Source of the DNA: WRCA01 sp050943575
Lineage (GTDB): Bacteria; Pseudomonadota; Alphaproteobacteria; Rs-D84
Direction: 5' to 3'
Assembly (NCBI GenBank): GCA_050943575.1
Contig: JBMNPL010000029.1
Span: 1 to 5,179, forward strand
Length of the DNA: 5,179 nt
Shown: positions 1 to 5,179 of the stretch, piece after piece
Layout of the letters: every line of letters begins with the position of its first letter
Numbering within the stretch: position 1 is the stretch's first letter
Translations under genes and position numbers: made by a program
The notes under the pieces: model-generated
The model's database searches: none
The model's input: only the letters and a program-made list of their open reading frames with translations
What the model was told of the DNA's origin: nothing

Positions 1-180
1 GGTTATTTCCCAAGGACTCACCGTGCAAACCCTAACCCATGCGTTTTACATGGAACCCATTGGTTATCCCTTGGTTATCCTCAGCCGTATACTACTCCCT
101 CACAAGGCGCCTTTTCGATGCAGGGTAAGCAATGAATTGTCGCCTCTTTAGTTGCTGATCGGCCAACATGGGGACAGGGC
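1..180. other. Left-edge segment with no recognised gene
   Basis: No coding region here can be recognised. Two plus-strand frames are open from the window edge: one stops at TGA 133-135 and the other at TAG 149-151. Neither short translation (about 44 and 49 residues) resembles a family I know, so either could be the tail of an upstream gene or chance. The segment holds a near-tandem direct repeat TTGGTTATCC (60-69 and 71-80), a related GGTTATTTCC at 1-10, AACCCAT at 34-40 and 54-60, and a 10-bp palindrome AAGGCGCCTT (104-113). None of these forms a convincing terminator. The texture differs from the coding DNA that follows, and it may be the edge of a repeat or a decayed element, but that is a guess. 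Confidence 0.3.
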
Positions 181-207
181 TTATGAGCATATTGAGCAGG
201 AATTATC

Positions 208-236
208 ATGACATAAGTTGAATTGATCGTTAGAAT
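208..236 (+). promoter_or_regulatory. Probable sigma-70-type promoter of the acid-sugar operon
   Basis: A -35-like ATGACA (208-213, five of six matches to TTGACA) is separated by exactly 17 nt from a -10-like TAGAAT (231-236, five of six matches to TATAAT). Transcription would start near 243, giving a leader of about 50 nt before the kinase gene. No competing pair of similar quality was seen in the 291 nt upstream of the gene. The call rests only on the match to consensus and on position. Confidence 0.5.
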
Positions 237-261
237 AACGCACTTCAGTCGCAGACGCAGA

Positions 262-282
262 GTCTTTCAAGTGTTGAAAGGC
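262..282 (+). promoter_or_regulatory. Inverted repeat / leader hairpin, possible operator
   Basis: CTTTCAA (264-270) and TTGAAAG (274-280) are perfect inverted arms around the 3-nt centre GTG. In RNA the stem extends by one G-U and one G-C pair to 262-282, nine pairs in all. It lies about 20 to 40 nt after the predicted transcription start and directly abuts the AGGTGA (283-288) before the kinase gene. It could be a repressor operator for a substrate-responsive regulator, or an RNA hairpin affecting mRNA stability or ribosome access. No U-tract follows, so it is not an intrinsic terminator. No regulator gene is visible in the window. Confidence 0.4.
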
Positions 283-291
283 AGGTGACTG

Positions 292-1629
292 ATGAGAGGT
301 ATGATGAAGCTTTGTGTCATAGCAGATGATCTCACCGGGGCAAACGACACAGGAATACAGTTTGCAAAACACGGGCTCTCCACTATTGTGGCTTTGAACA
401 CTGATATGCTGGATAGAACTGCTGACAGAGCAGATGTAATTGTCGTTAATACGGATACTCGTTGGCAAAATGCTGCTAACGCCTATGAGCGTATCAGACA
501 CGTAACAGAGATGCTTAATCGTGCCGGTGTTTCATGGATATATAAGAAGATTGATTCAACTCTTAGAGGCAATATTGGAGCAGAACTCGATGCAGTCATG
601 GATGTTATTAAGCCCAAGGCTGCATTTGTGGTACCGGCTTTTCCTGCTACCGGACGCGTGACACTGGGCGGTACTCAATTGCTAAGGAATATTCCTTTAC
701 ATAAGACCGAGGTCGCGCTGGACCTCCTGTCCCCGGTTAAGGAATCACACATCCCGACTTTACTTTCTCAGCAATCGAGAAGATGTGTGGGTTATGTGCC
801 TCTTGACATGGTGAAACCCGGAGTCTGTGCTCTCAGAAGGAGTCTCCTCACCGGAATTGATCAAGGCGAGGAAGTACTTGTTGTAGATGCAGAGACGCAG
901 GAGGAGTTACACATAATCATGAAGGCGATTGTGACCCTTGGCTGCAAGGTAGTTGTGGCAGGGTCTGCAGGAGCTGCAGCTGAGCTGCCTAGAGCCCTCG
1001 ACATGACAAGGAGCATAGAGCCTCGAAGAGACAGTGACGTGCCTAAAGCCGTACTGGTTATTGCAGGCTCTGTAAACCCTACAACCAGGGAGCAGCTGGA
1101 ATATGCAGGCAGTGTCCTGGGTCTCTCATCTATAGACATCAATGTACAGAGTATCTTGTCAGGTATCGGCGAAGACCTGAACAGAAATGACCTCATTGAT
1201 ATTGTGTGTTCAGAGCTGTCAGAAGGTCATCGCGTTATTCTGTCGCTCCAACCGTTTGAACGGTCTTTAATCGACAGAGAGGGACCACTAAGTGCCGACC
1301 ATACGACATGTTCACAAGCTAAGAATTGGAGTAATGAAGTTGAGAATAGCCGTAAGATCATGGATTACCTTGGCACTTTGGCAAGTCAAATCCTATCGAG
1401 ATGTGGGACAGTGGGACTTATTCTGACAGGTGGAGATACAGCTTACGCGGTTTGCAGAAACCTTGGAGCAGTTGGTATCATGTTGATCGATGAGATTACT
1501 CCGGGAGTCCCTGTAGGTTGTCTTCTTGATGGACCCTATTCCGGGTTGACCATTGTCACCAAGGCAGGGGGATTTGGTGGAGTTCATGTCATAGCCGAAG
1601 CTATGCGCTACCTTAGTTGCTACGGATGA
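292..1629 (+). CDS. Four-carbon acid sugar kinase (DUF1537 family, DtnK/DenK-like)
   Basis: This is probably an ATP-dependent cytoplasmic kinase that phosphorylates a C4 sugar acid such as D-threonate or D-erythronate at the 4-hydroxyl. The 445-residue length is usual for the family. The N-terminal substrate domain opens with IADDLTGANDTG (residues 10-21), followed by NTDTR (53-57) and KKIDSTLRGNIG (85-96). The middle has AGSAG (223-227) and the nucleotide-domain strand IAGSVNPTT (257-265). The C-terminal ATP-binding half has LTGGDT (378-383) and KAGGFGG (424-430). The PdxA-type gene 41 nt downstream is the classic partner and supports catabolic use. In-frame ATGs at 301 and 304 are alternative starts. 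The one at 304 would give the family-typical MKLCVIADD, while AAAGG (277-281) and AGGTGA (283-288) suit 292 or 301. Family membership is clear, but the exact substrate (D-threonate, D-erythronate or another acid) is not readable from sequence. Confidence 0.93.
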   Translation: MRGMMKLCVIADDLTGANDTGIQFAKHGLSTIVALNTDMLDRTADRADVIVVNTDTRWQNAANAYERIRHVTEMLNRAGVSWIYKKIDSTLRGNIGAELDAVMDVIKPKAAFVVPAFPATGRVTLGGTQLLRNIPLHKTEVALDLLSPVKESHIPTLLSQQSRRCVGYVPLDMVKPGVCALRRSLLTGIDQGEEVLVVDAETQEELHIIMKAIVTLGCKVVVAGSAGAAAELPRALDMTRSIEPRRDSDVPKAVLVIAGSVNPTTREQLEYAGSVLGLSSIDINVQSILSGIGEDLNRNDLIDIVCSELSEGHRVILSLQPFERSLIDREGPLSADHTTCSQAKNWSNEVENSRKIMDYLGTLASQILSRCGTVGLILTGGDTAYAVCRNLGAVGIMLIDEITPGVPVGCLLDGPYSGLTIVTKAGGFGGVHVIAEAMRYLSCYG

Positions 1630-1670
1630 CTTCTGAAGAGTGGTGCACTTATGTGTAGGGGGAATATGAA

Positions 1671-2759
1671 ATGCGAGCAAATGGCTTTAGTAATGAGAAC
1701 AATGGATTGACGGATGAACGCCTTCCTCTTATTGCCATAACGATGGGAGATCCAGCCGGTATTGGGGGGGAAATAGCAGTAAGGGCAGTAGTTGAGCCTG
1801 TAGTACTTGCCAGGTGTAGACCTGTAATCATCGGAGATTCGCAGGTTCTTGCTGATGCTATCGGATATACCGGGGTCCGTGCACGGCTGATAAGTCTTGA
1901 TGACGTTACGGATGCGGCCAATCTTCATGGTGTCATTAATGTGGTAGACATGAGAAACGTCGATATGTCGAAACATGTTTACGGTGAAGTTAATGCTGAT
2001 GCTGGGAAAGCAGCATTTCAATATATACATACAGGTATTGAGCTTGCGCTGGCCGGCAAGGTTGATGGAGTTGTTACCGGACCAATACACAAGGAATCTC
2101 TTAACCTGGCAGGGTATGATTACCCGGGCCATACCGAGATATTCGCGAAGCTCACAGGGACTAGGGACTATGCAATGATGCTTGTGGATCAGGGATTACG
2201 AGTAGTTCATGTGACAACACATGTGTCACTGCGTGATGCTTGTGATCTTGTGACAAGAGAGCGAGTCTTTGCTGTGATAAAGCTAGCTAACCAAGCCATG
2301 CTGGATCTTGGGCTAAAGAACCCCCGAATTGGGGTGGCAGGGCTCAATCCTCACTCCGGCGAGGGCGGGCTTTTCGGCACTGAGGAAATCGACGAGATTC
2401 ATCCTGCTATTCGCGATGCACAGAACCTTGGAATGATAGTGGATGGTCCTGTCCCTCCGGATACTCTTTTCGCAAAGACGAGAGCCGGGCAGTACGATGT
2501 TGCTATTGCCATGTACCATGACCAAGGCCACATCCCCCTCAAGACAGTTGGATTTACCCTGGATGCCAAGACAGGGAAATGGACTTCAGTAAGTGGCGTC
2601 AATGTCACTCTAGGCTTGCCAATAATCAGAACCTCAGTAGACCACGGTGTCGCGTTCGGAAAAGCCGGTGAGGGCAGGGCTAATCCGCAAAGCATGATAG
2701 ATGCCATATGCCTTGCGTCAAAGATGAATGAAGGTAGGGAGATGCGTAAGCGAATGTGA
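1671..2759 (+). CDS. PdxA-family 4-phosphate dehydrogenase (PdxA2-like; D-threonate/D-erythronate 4-phosphate dehydrogenase)
   Basis: This is an NAD-dependent, divalent-metal-dependent oxidative decarboxylase. Canonical PdxA acts on 4-phosphohydroxy-L-threonine in pyridoxal phosphate synthesis. PdxA2 copies beside DUF1537 kinases oxidise D-threonate or D-erythronate 4-phosphate to dihydroxyacetone phosphate and CO2, and the neighbour favours that role here. Visible motifs are TMGDPAGIG (24-32), GPIHK (137-141), GHTE (153-156), THVSLRD (183-189), LNPHSGEGG (225-233) and YHDQGHIPLK (282-291). The three metal-ligand histidines of the family correspond to H184, H228 and H283. HGVAFGKAGEGRANP lies near the C-terminus. 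At 362 residues it is longer than the roughly 330 usual. About 18 extra residues precede the first strand, and the rest is a short C-terminal tail. The ATG at 1671 is chosen because AGGGGG (1657-1662) lies 8 nt upstream, and the next in-frame ATG falls inside the conserved TMGDP motif. A run of seven G (1764-1770) is in frame and does not break the gene. Confidence 0.92.
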   Translation: MRANGFSNENNGLTDERLPLIAITMGDPAGIGGEIAVRAVVEPVVLARCRPVIIGDSQVLADAIGYTGVRARLISLDDVTDAANLHGVINVVDMRNVDMSKHVYGEVNADAGKAAFQYIHTGIELALAGKVDGVVTGPIHKESLNLAGYDYPGHTEIFAKLTGTRDYAMMLVDQGLRVVHVTTHVSLRDACDLVTRERVFAVIKLANQAMLDLGLKNPRIGVAGLNPHSGEGGLFGTEEIDEIHPAIRDAQNLGMIVDGPVPPDTLFAKTRAGQYDVAIAMYHDQGHIPLKTVGFTLDAKTGKWTSVSGVNVTLGLPIIRTSVDHGVAFGKAGEGRANPQSMIDAICLASKMNEGREMRKRM

Positions 2760-2802
2760 GTATGCAAGATCTATAAGTAGTATCATAACTCATATTTGGA
2801 TT

Positions 2803-2812
2803 GGATGAGGTG
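2803..2812 (+). promoter_or_regulatory. Ribosome binding site deciding the start of the Tdh-like gene
   Basis: GGATGAGGTG contains GAGGTG, a good match to the Shine-Dalgarno core. It lies just before two consecutive in-frame ATGs at 2816 and 2819. An in-frame TTG at 2801 overlaps the upstream side of this site and would lack its own RBS, so an ATG start is preferred. CTCAT (2789-2793) could pair with ATGAG (2805-2809) and partly mask the site. The stem is only 5 bp and may be insignificant. Confidence 0.55.
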
Positions 2813-2815
2813 TAT

Positions 2816-3850
2816 ATGATGAGACGAGCAATAGCGAAAAACAAACCCGGGCCCGGAGTGTCATGTGTTTCATTGCCTATTCCGGTTCCCGGTGGGCGCG
2901 ATGTATTGGTGCGCGTAAAAGCTGCTGCTATCTGCGGTACCGATCTACACATTTACCACTGGAATGCATGGGCCGCAAAGAACGTGAAGGTCCCGTTGAT
3001 TATTGGCCATGAAGTCTCCGGGATTGTAGAAGCTATTGGTGAAAGCGTTACATCAGTGAAAGTCGGAGATAGGGTAGCAATAGAGACGCATGTTCCCTGT
3101 GGACGCTGTTTTCAATGCCGGACAGGCCTCCAACATATTTGTGAAAATATGGAGATAATCGGCGTCCATACAGATGGAGCGTTTAGTGACTACGCATTGG
3201 TTCCCGAGCCGTGCATATGGAAGTTGCCGAATTCTATTCCATTTGATATCGGTGCACTCTATGAACCGTGCGGTGTTGCAATGCATTCAGTGTGTTCAGC
3301 GGATGTCCGAGCAAGTACTGTTGCGATCTTTGGGGCCGGGCCAATCGGGAACATGGCTATTAGAATAGCAAGAGTATTAGGAGCTACGAAGGTAATTGCA
3401 GTTGATCTTTGTGAGGAGAGATTGTCCATGGCAGAAGCCGCAGGCGCCGAGGTGGTTCTGAATCCATCTCAGATCGAGCCTGTGGCTGCAATCAAGAATG
3501 AGACTACCGGACGAGGCGTTGATGTTGCGATTGAACTTTCAGGTAGTGTAACTGCCGGCAAGCAGTGTCTTGAAGTCATCCGCAAAGCCGGCCAGGTGGT
3601 GTTTACCGGATTGCCTTCTGAGCTACTGGAGATTGATCTCACGTCAGATGTGATATATCGAGAAGCAAAAGTCACAGGCACAACGGGACGTGTCATGTAC
3701 GATACTTGGTATCAAGTATCGGCGTTGGTCGAGTCCGGCCTAATAGACCTGGAATCCATCATAACTCACAGGCTTCCTTTAGAAGAAGTCGATAAGGCAA
3801 TAGAGATCGTGGGTGAAGGCAAAGGAGGCAAAGTATTACTGGAGCTCTGA
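2816..3850 (+). CDS. Zinc-dependent medium-chain dehydrogenase, L-threonine 3-dehydrogenase-like
   Basis: This is an NAD-dependent cytoplasmic dehydrogenase of the zinc MDR superfamily. Its whole length resembles L-threonine 3-dehydrogenase, which makes 2-amino-3-oxobutyrate, and its 344 residues match Tdh. CGTDLHIY (40-47) and GHE (64-66) supply catalytic zinc ligands C40, H65 and E66, with E150 in YEPCG as the usual fourth. CGRCFQCRTGLQHIC supplies the structural zinc cysteines 95, 98, 101 and 109. H92 aligns with the active-site histidine of E. coli Tdh. The Rossmann loop GAGPIG (173-178) is followed by acidic D197, which favours NAD over NADP. The C-terminal section with TWYQ and IITHRLPLEE is Tdh-like. 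One difference is EPCGVAMHS, where Tdh proteins I recall have GNAVHT. No Kbl (the usual Tdh partner) is adjacent, and the context is a sugar-acid operon. The substrate may therefore be a polyol or a C4 acid rather than threonine. The gene starts 56 nt after the PdxA2 gene. ATG 2819 is an equally possible start. Confidence 0.88.
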   Translation: MMRRAIAKNKPGPGVSCVSLPIPVPGGRDVLVRVKAAAICGTDLHIYHWNAWAAKNVKVPLIIGHEVSGIVEAIGESVTSVKVGDRVAIETHVPCGRCFQCRTGLQHICENMEIIGVHTDGAFSDYALVPEPCIWKLPNSIPFDIGALYEPCGVAMHSVCSADVRASTVAIFGAGPIGNMAIRIARVLGATKVIAVDLCEERLSMAEAAGAEVVLNPSQIEPVAAIKNETTGRGVDVAIELSGSVTAGKQCLEVIRKAGQVVFTGLPSELLEIDLTSDVIYREAKVTGTTGRVMYDTWYQVSALVESGLIDLESIITHRLPLEEVDKAIEIVGEGKGGKVLLEL

Positions 3851-3921
3851 ATCTGAAGAGTGCTAAGGGACAGTGATCATACAGATTAAGAACTCTGCTG
3901 ACATACGTTAGGAAAAACCTT

Positions 3922-4332
3922 CTATCGGACTTCCCATTCATAGTCAAGTTCCACAGCCTTGCCAAGCATGGCACCGACAGGGCAGAACCTTGCATGTGCC
4001 TGCTTGATAGCCCATTCAACATCGTTCTCCTTAAGCTCTTTGCCACGCACTATGAATTTGGCTGTGATATGCGTGAATGCGCGCGGAGAAGTCTCGGATC
4101 GATCAGCATCCAACTCAACCGACAGCTCCTCAAGTTCTGAGGTCTTCTTGCGAAGGAGCGCAGTTGTGGTCATGGCTATGCAGCTTCCAAAGGCCATAAG
4201 GACGAATTCCATGGGGGTAGGGGCACCGCCTATCCCTCCTGAGGACGCTCCGGGGTCCATTACTACCCATTGATCTGACTCACTTTTTGCCATCATGGTT
4301 AAGCCTTCCGTAAGTCGAATTTCTGCTTTCAT
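3922..4332 (-). CDS. OsmC family protein (YhfA-like)
   Basis: This is a small cytoplasmic protein of the OsmC/Ohr superfamily. Characterised members reduce organic hydroperoxides with a pair of reactive cysteines, but the YhfA-like subgroup has no firmly assigned function. At 136 residues the length is normal. The two conserved cysteines are present: C51 in MAFGSCIAMTT on the central helix, and C117 in RFCPVGAML. The glycine-rich GGIGGAPTPMEF before the first cysteine is also family-typical. The start at 4332 is well supported by AGGAGG on the minus strand (4342-4347), 9 nt upstream. The gene converges with the Tdh-like gene, leaving 71 nt between the two stops with no obvious bidirectional terminator. 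It lies 85 nt downstream of the GH31 gene on the same strand but has its own promoter, so it may be expressed independently. No functional link to the sugar-acid operon is evident. Confidence 0.92.
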   Translation of the reverse strand: MKAEIRLTEGLTMMAKSESDQWVVMDPGASSGGIGGAPTPMEFVLMAFGSCIAMTTTALLRKKTSELEELSVELDADRSETSPRAFTHITAKFIVRGKELKENDVEWAIKQAHARFCPVGAMLGKAVELDYEWEVR

Positions 4333-4368
4333 CGTGGTGAACCTCCTAATGATTAATACTCAAGTACA

Positions 4369-4398
4369 ATTATAAAGCATGACTGACTCTCCTGTGAA
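4369..4398 (-). promoter_or_regulatory. Promoter of the OsmC-family gene
   Basis: On the minus strand, a -35-like TTCACA (4393-4398, five of six matches to consensus) lies 18 nt from a perfect TATAAT -10 (4369-4374). Transcription would begin near 4362, giving a leader of about 30 nt that contains the AGGAGG ribosome binding site. This lies wholly in the gap after the GH31 stop codon, so the OsmC gene need not depend on read-through. Confidence 0.6.
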
Positions 4399-4420
4399 TA
4401 CTCTCGATTCTTATGCTTTA
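4373..4420. repeat. Spaced 8-bp inverted repeat around the OsmC promoter
   Basis: TAAAGCAT (4373-4380) and ATGCTTTA (4413-4420) are perfect 8-bp inverted arms separated by 32 nt. One arm overlaps the upstream end of the -10 box of the OsmC promoter. The other covers the GH31 stop codon and the sequence just beyond it. The spacing is long for an intrinsic terminator and no T-tract follows, so a paired protein-binding site is the alternative. Chance is also possible for arms this short and AT-rich. Confidence 0.3.
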
Positions 4421-5179
4421 GTCTATCCATACAACTTCAATTCTGATATCCTCCGAACTTCTATGCGTTCCTATATACAGTTGGTTTGAGTCTTTGTCAA
4501 GATAGTAGCCTTGTTGCGTCTTGAGCTCTTCCATGACATCCTTGAGCTTGCCTTCTAACGGACGGATCAGGAGTCCGTGTACGCTGACTTTAACCGGGGA
4601 TTGGATGAAGTCCCATATCCTGATGTTCTCTATGGGGAGAGAAGCGCAGTAATCATTATTTTGCGTTTCTGTGTCCACAGAAATTTCGAGTTTGCTGAAT
4701 CTGCCATATTGTGTCAAGTCGTACGATATATGAATGAATCCGAAATTGCCTAAGCGGTACTGTTCGGTTTCACCGTCGTCCACGTATAGACTCAACATGC
4801 TTGACTGCGCGTTTCGTGAAGGACATATGTCAATAAGTTGGAGCTTCTGTGGTACTTCTCCCACGAAATTCATTTCTCTTCCCAGGGGGATAATCGCGCC
4901 TTCCCTGAGAAAAATGGGAATCCTGTCCAGAGGGGCTTCTGCAAGGATGTAGCGATTCCCCGCAATAACCTTACCCGTATTGTGATCGAACCATTCCCCT
5001 GCAGGGAGGTAAACTGGACGGCATTTGGTTTCAGGCTGATAAACCGGAGCTACCATAATGCTTGGTCCCAGCATGAATTGATCAAAGATTCCGTGGGTAC
5101 TCGGATCTTCGGGGAATTCAAACACCAAAGGTCGCATGATAGGTGTTCCCGAGATTGCGGCTTGGCGCATCATGGTATA
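4418..5179 (-). CDS. Glycoside hydrolase family 31 (alpha-glucosidase/alpha-xylosidase type), C-terminal part
   Basis: This is the C-terminal 253 residues of a GH31 retaining glycosidase, which in this family hydrolyses terminal alpha-linked glucose or xylose from oligosaccharides. The reading frame stays open through the right edge, so the N-terminal domain and most of the catalytic barrel, including the nucleophile and acid/base aspartates, are outside the window. Numbering from the edge, GTPIMRPL (11-18), FEFPEDP (20-26) and DQFMLGPSIMVAPV (33-46) form the end of the barrel. VYLPAGEWFD (56-65) and PLDRIPIFLREGAIIP (83-98) belong to the proximal beta-sandwich. LYVDDGETEQY (131-141) belongs to the distal beta-sandwich (DUF5110-like region). 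The stop TAA is at 4418-4420. Specificity (maltase, alpha-xylosidase or other) cannot be told from this part. Whether it shares regulation with the sugar-acid operon is unknown. Confidence 0.93.
   Translation of the reverse strand, partial: YTMMRQAAISGTPIMRPLVFEFPEDPSTHGIFDQFMLGPSIMVAPVYQPETKCRPVYLPAGEWFDHNTGKVIAGNRYILAEAPLDRIPIFLREGAIIPLGREMNFVGEVPQKLQLIDICPSRNAQSSMLSLYVDDGETEQYRLGNFGFIHISYDLTQYGRFSKLEISVDTETQNNDYCASLPIENIRIWDFIQSPVKVSVHGLLIRPLEGKLKDVMEELKTQQGYYLDKDSNQLYIGTHRSSEDIRIEVVWID

Noticed and set aside
104..115. AAGGCGCCTTTT as an intrinsic terminator of an upstream gene
   Set aside because: The palindrome has no loop, so only about three pairs could form in RNA, and the T-run is just four bases.
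169..180. TGGGGACAGGGC as a possible end motif of a REP/Y1-transposase-associated element
   Set aside because: It only loosely recalls TGGGGACAG-type motifs seen with such elements. No second copy, hairpin or transposase is visible in the window.
181..501. Minus-strand open frame of 106 codons across the kinase start
   Set aside because: It overlaps the promoter, the RBS and the start of the well-supported kinase gene, has no recognisable domain, and has a low-complexity Ser/His/Cys-rich translation typical of a shadow frame.
1620..2132. Minus-strand open frame of 170 codons antisense to the PdxA2 gene
   Set aside because: It lies opposite conserved PdxA motifs and resembles no family, so it is a shadow of the real gene.
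2801..2815. TTG start at 2801 for the Tdh-like gene
   Set aside because: It would place the ribosome binding site GGATGAGGTG inside the coding region and has no RBS of its own. ATG 2816 or 2819 fits both spacing and family length.
3850..3921. Bidirectional terminator between the convergent Tdh-like and OsmC genes
   Set aside because: Only weak pairings are present: AATCTG 3850-3855 with CAGATT 3882-3887 across 26 nt, and a 4-bp stem within 3882-3897. There is no GC-rich stem followed by a T-tract in either direction.

Overview
This is a bacterial window of moderate GC. It has consensus-like Shine-Dalgarno sequences (for example AGGAGG before the OsmC-family gene) and sigma-70-type promoters. 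The gene content and strong ribosome binding sites would suit a Bacillota-like or similar anaerobic or thermophilic lineage, but nothing here fixes the taxonomy, and the organism call is inference only.

Layout: positions 1-180 contain no recognisable gene and carry short direct repeats. From about 208 a probable promoter (ATGACA-N17-TAGAAT) and a short perfect inverted repeat lead into a three-gene plus-strand cluster. The first gene (292-1629) encodes a DUF1537 four-carbon acid sugar kinase. The second (1671-2759) encodes a PdxA-family dehydrogenase of the PdxA2 type. The third (about 2816-3850) encodes a zinc-dependent medium-chain dehydrogenase closely resembling L-threonine 3-dehydrogenase. 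The gaps are 41 and 56 nt with no visible terminator, so the three are probably one operon.

Two genes on the minus strand converge on this operon. One is an OsmC/YhfA-like protein (3922-4332) with its own good promoter and RBS. The other is the C-terminal third of a glycoside hydrolase family 31 enzyme (4418 to the window edge), whose catalytic residues lie outside the window.

How the genes fit together: DUF1537 kinases with PdxA2 form the known catabolic route for D-threonate or D-erythronate. The kinase makes the 4-phosphate, and PdxA2 oxidises it with decarboxylation to dihydroxyacetone phosphate. The third gene is the less usual partner. A Tdh-like dehydrogenase could supply or consume a C4 compound linked to this pathway, but its substrate cannot be read from the sequence. 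The GH31 enzyme is compatible with a carbohydrate-use neighbourhood. The OsmC protein looks functionally separate. I see no mobile element, CRISPR array or RNA gene that I can support, and no strikingly novel system; the best lead is the kinase-PdxA2-Tdh-like combination.
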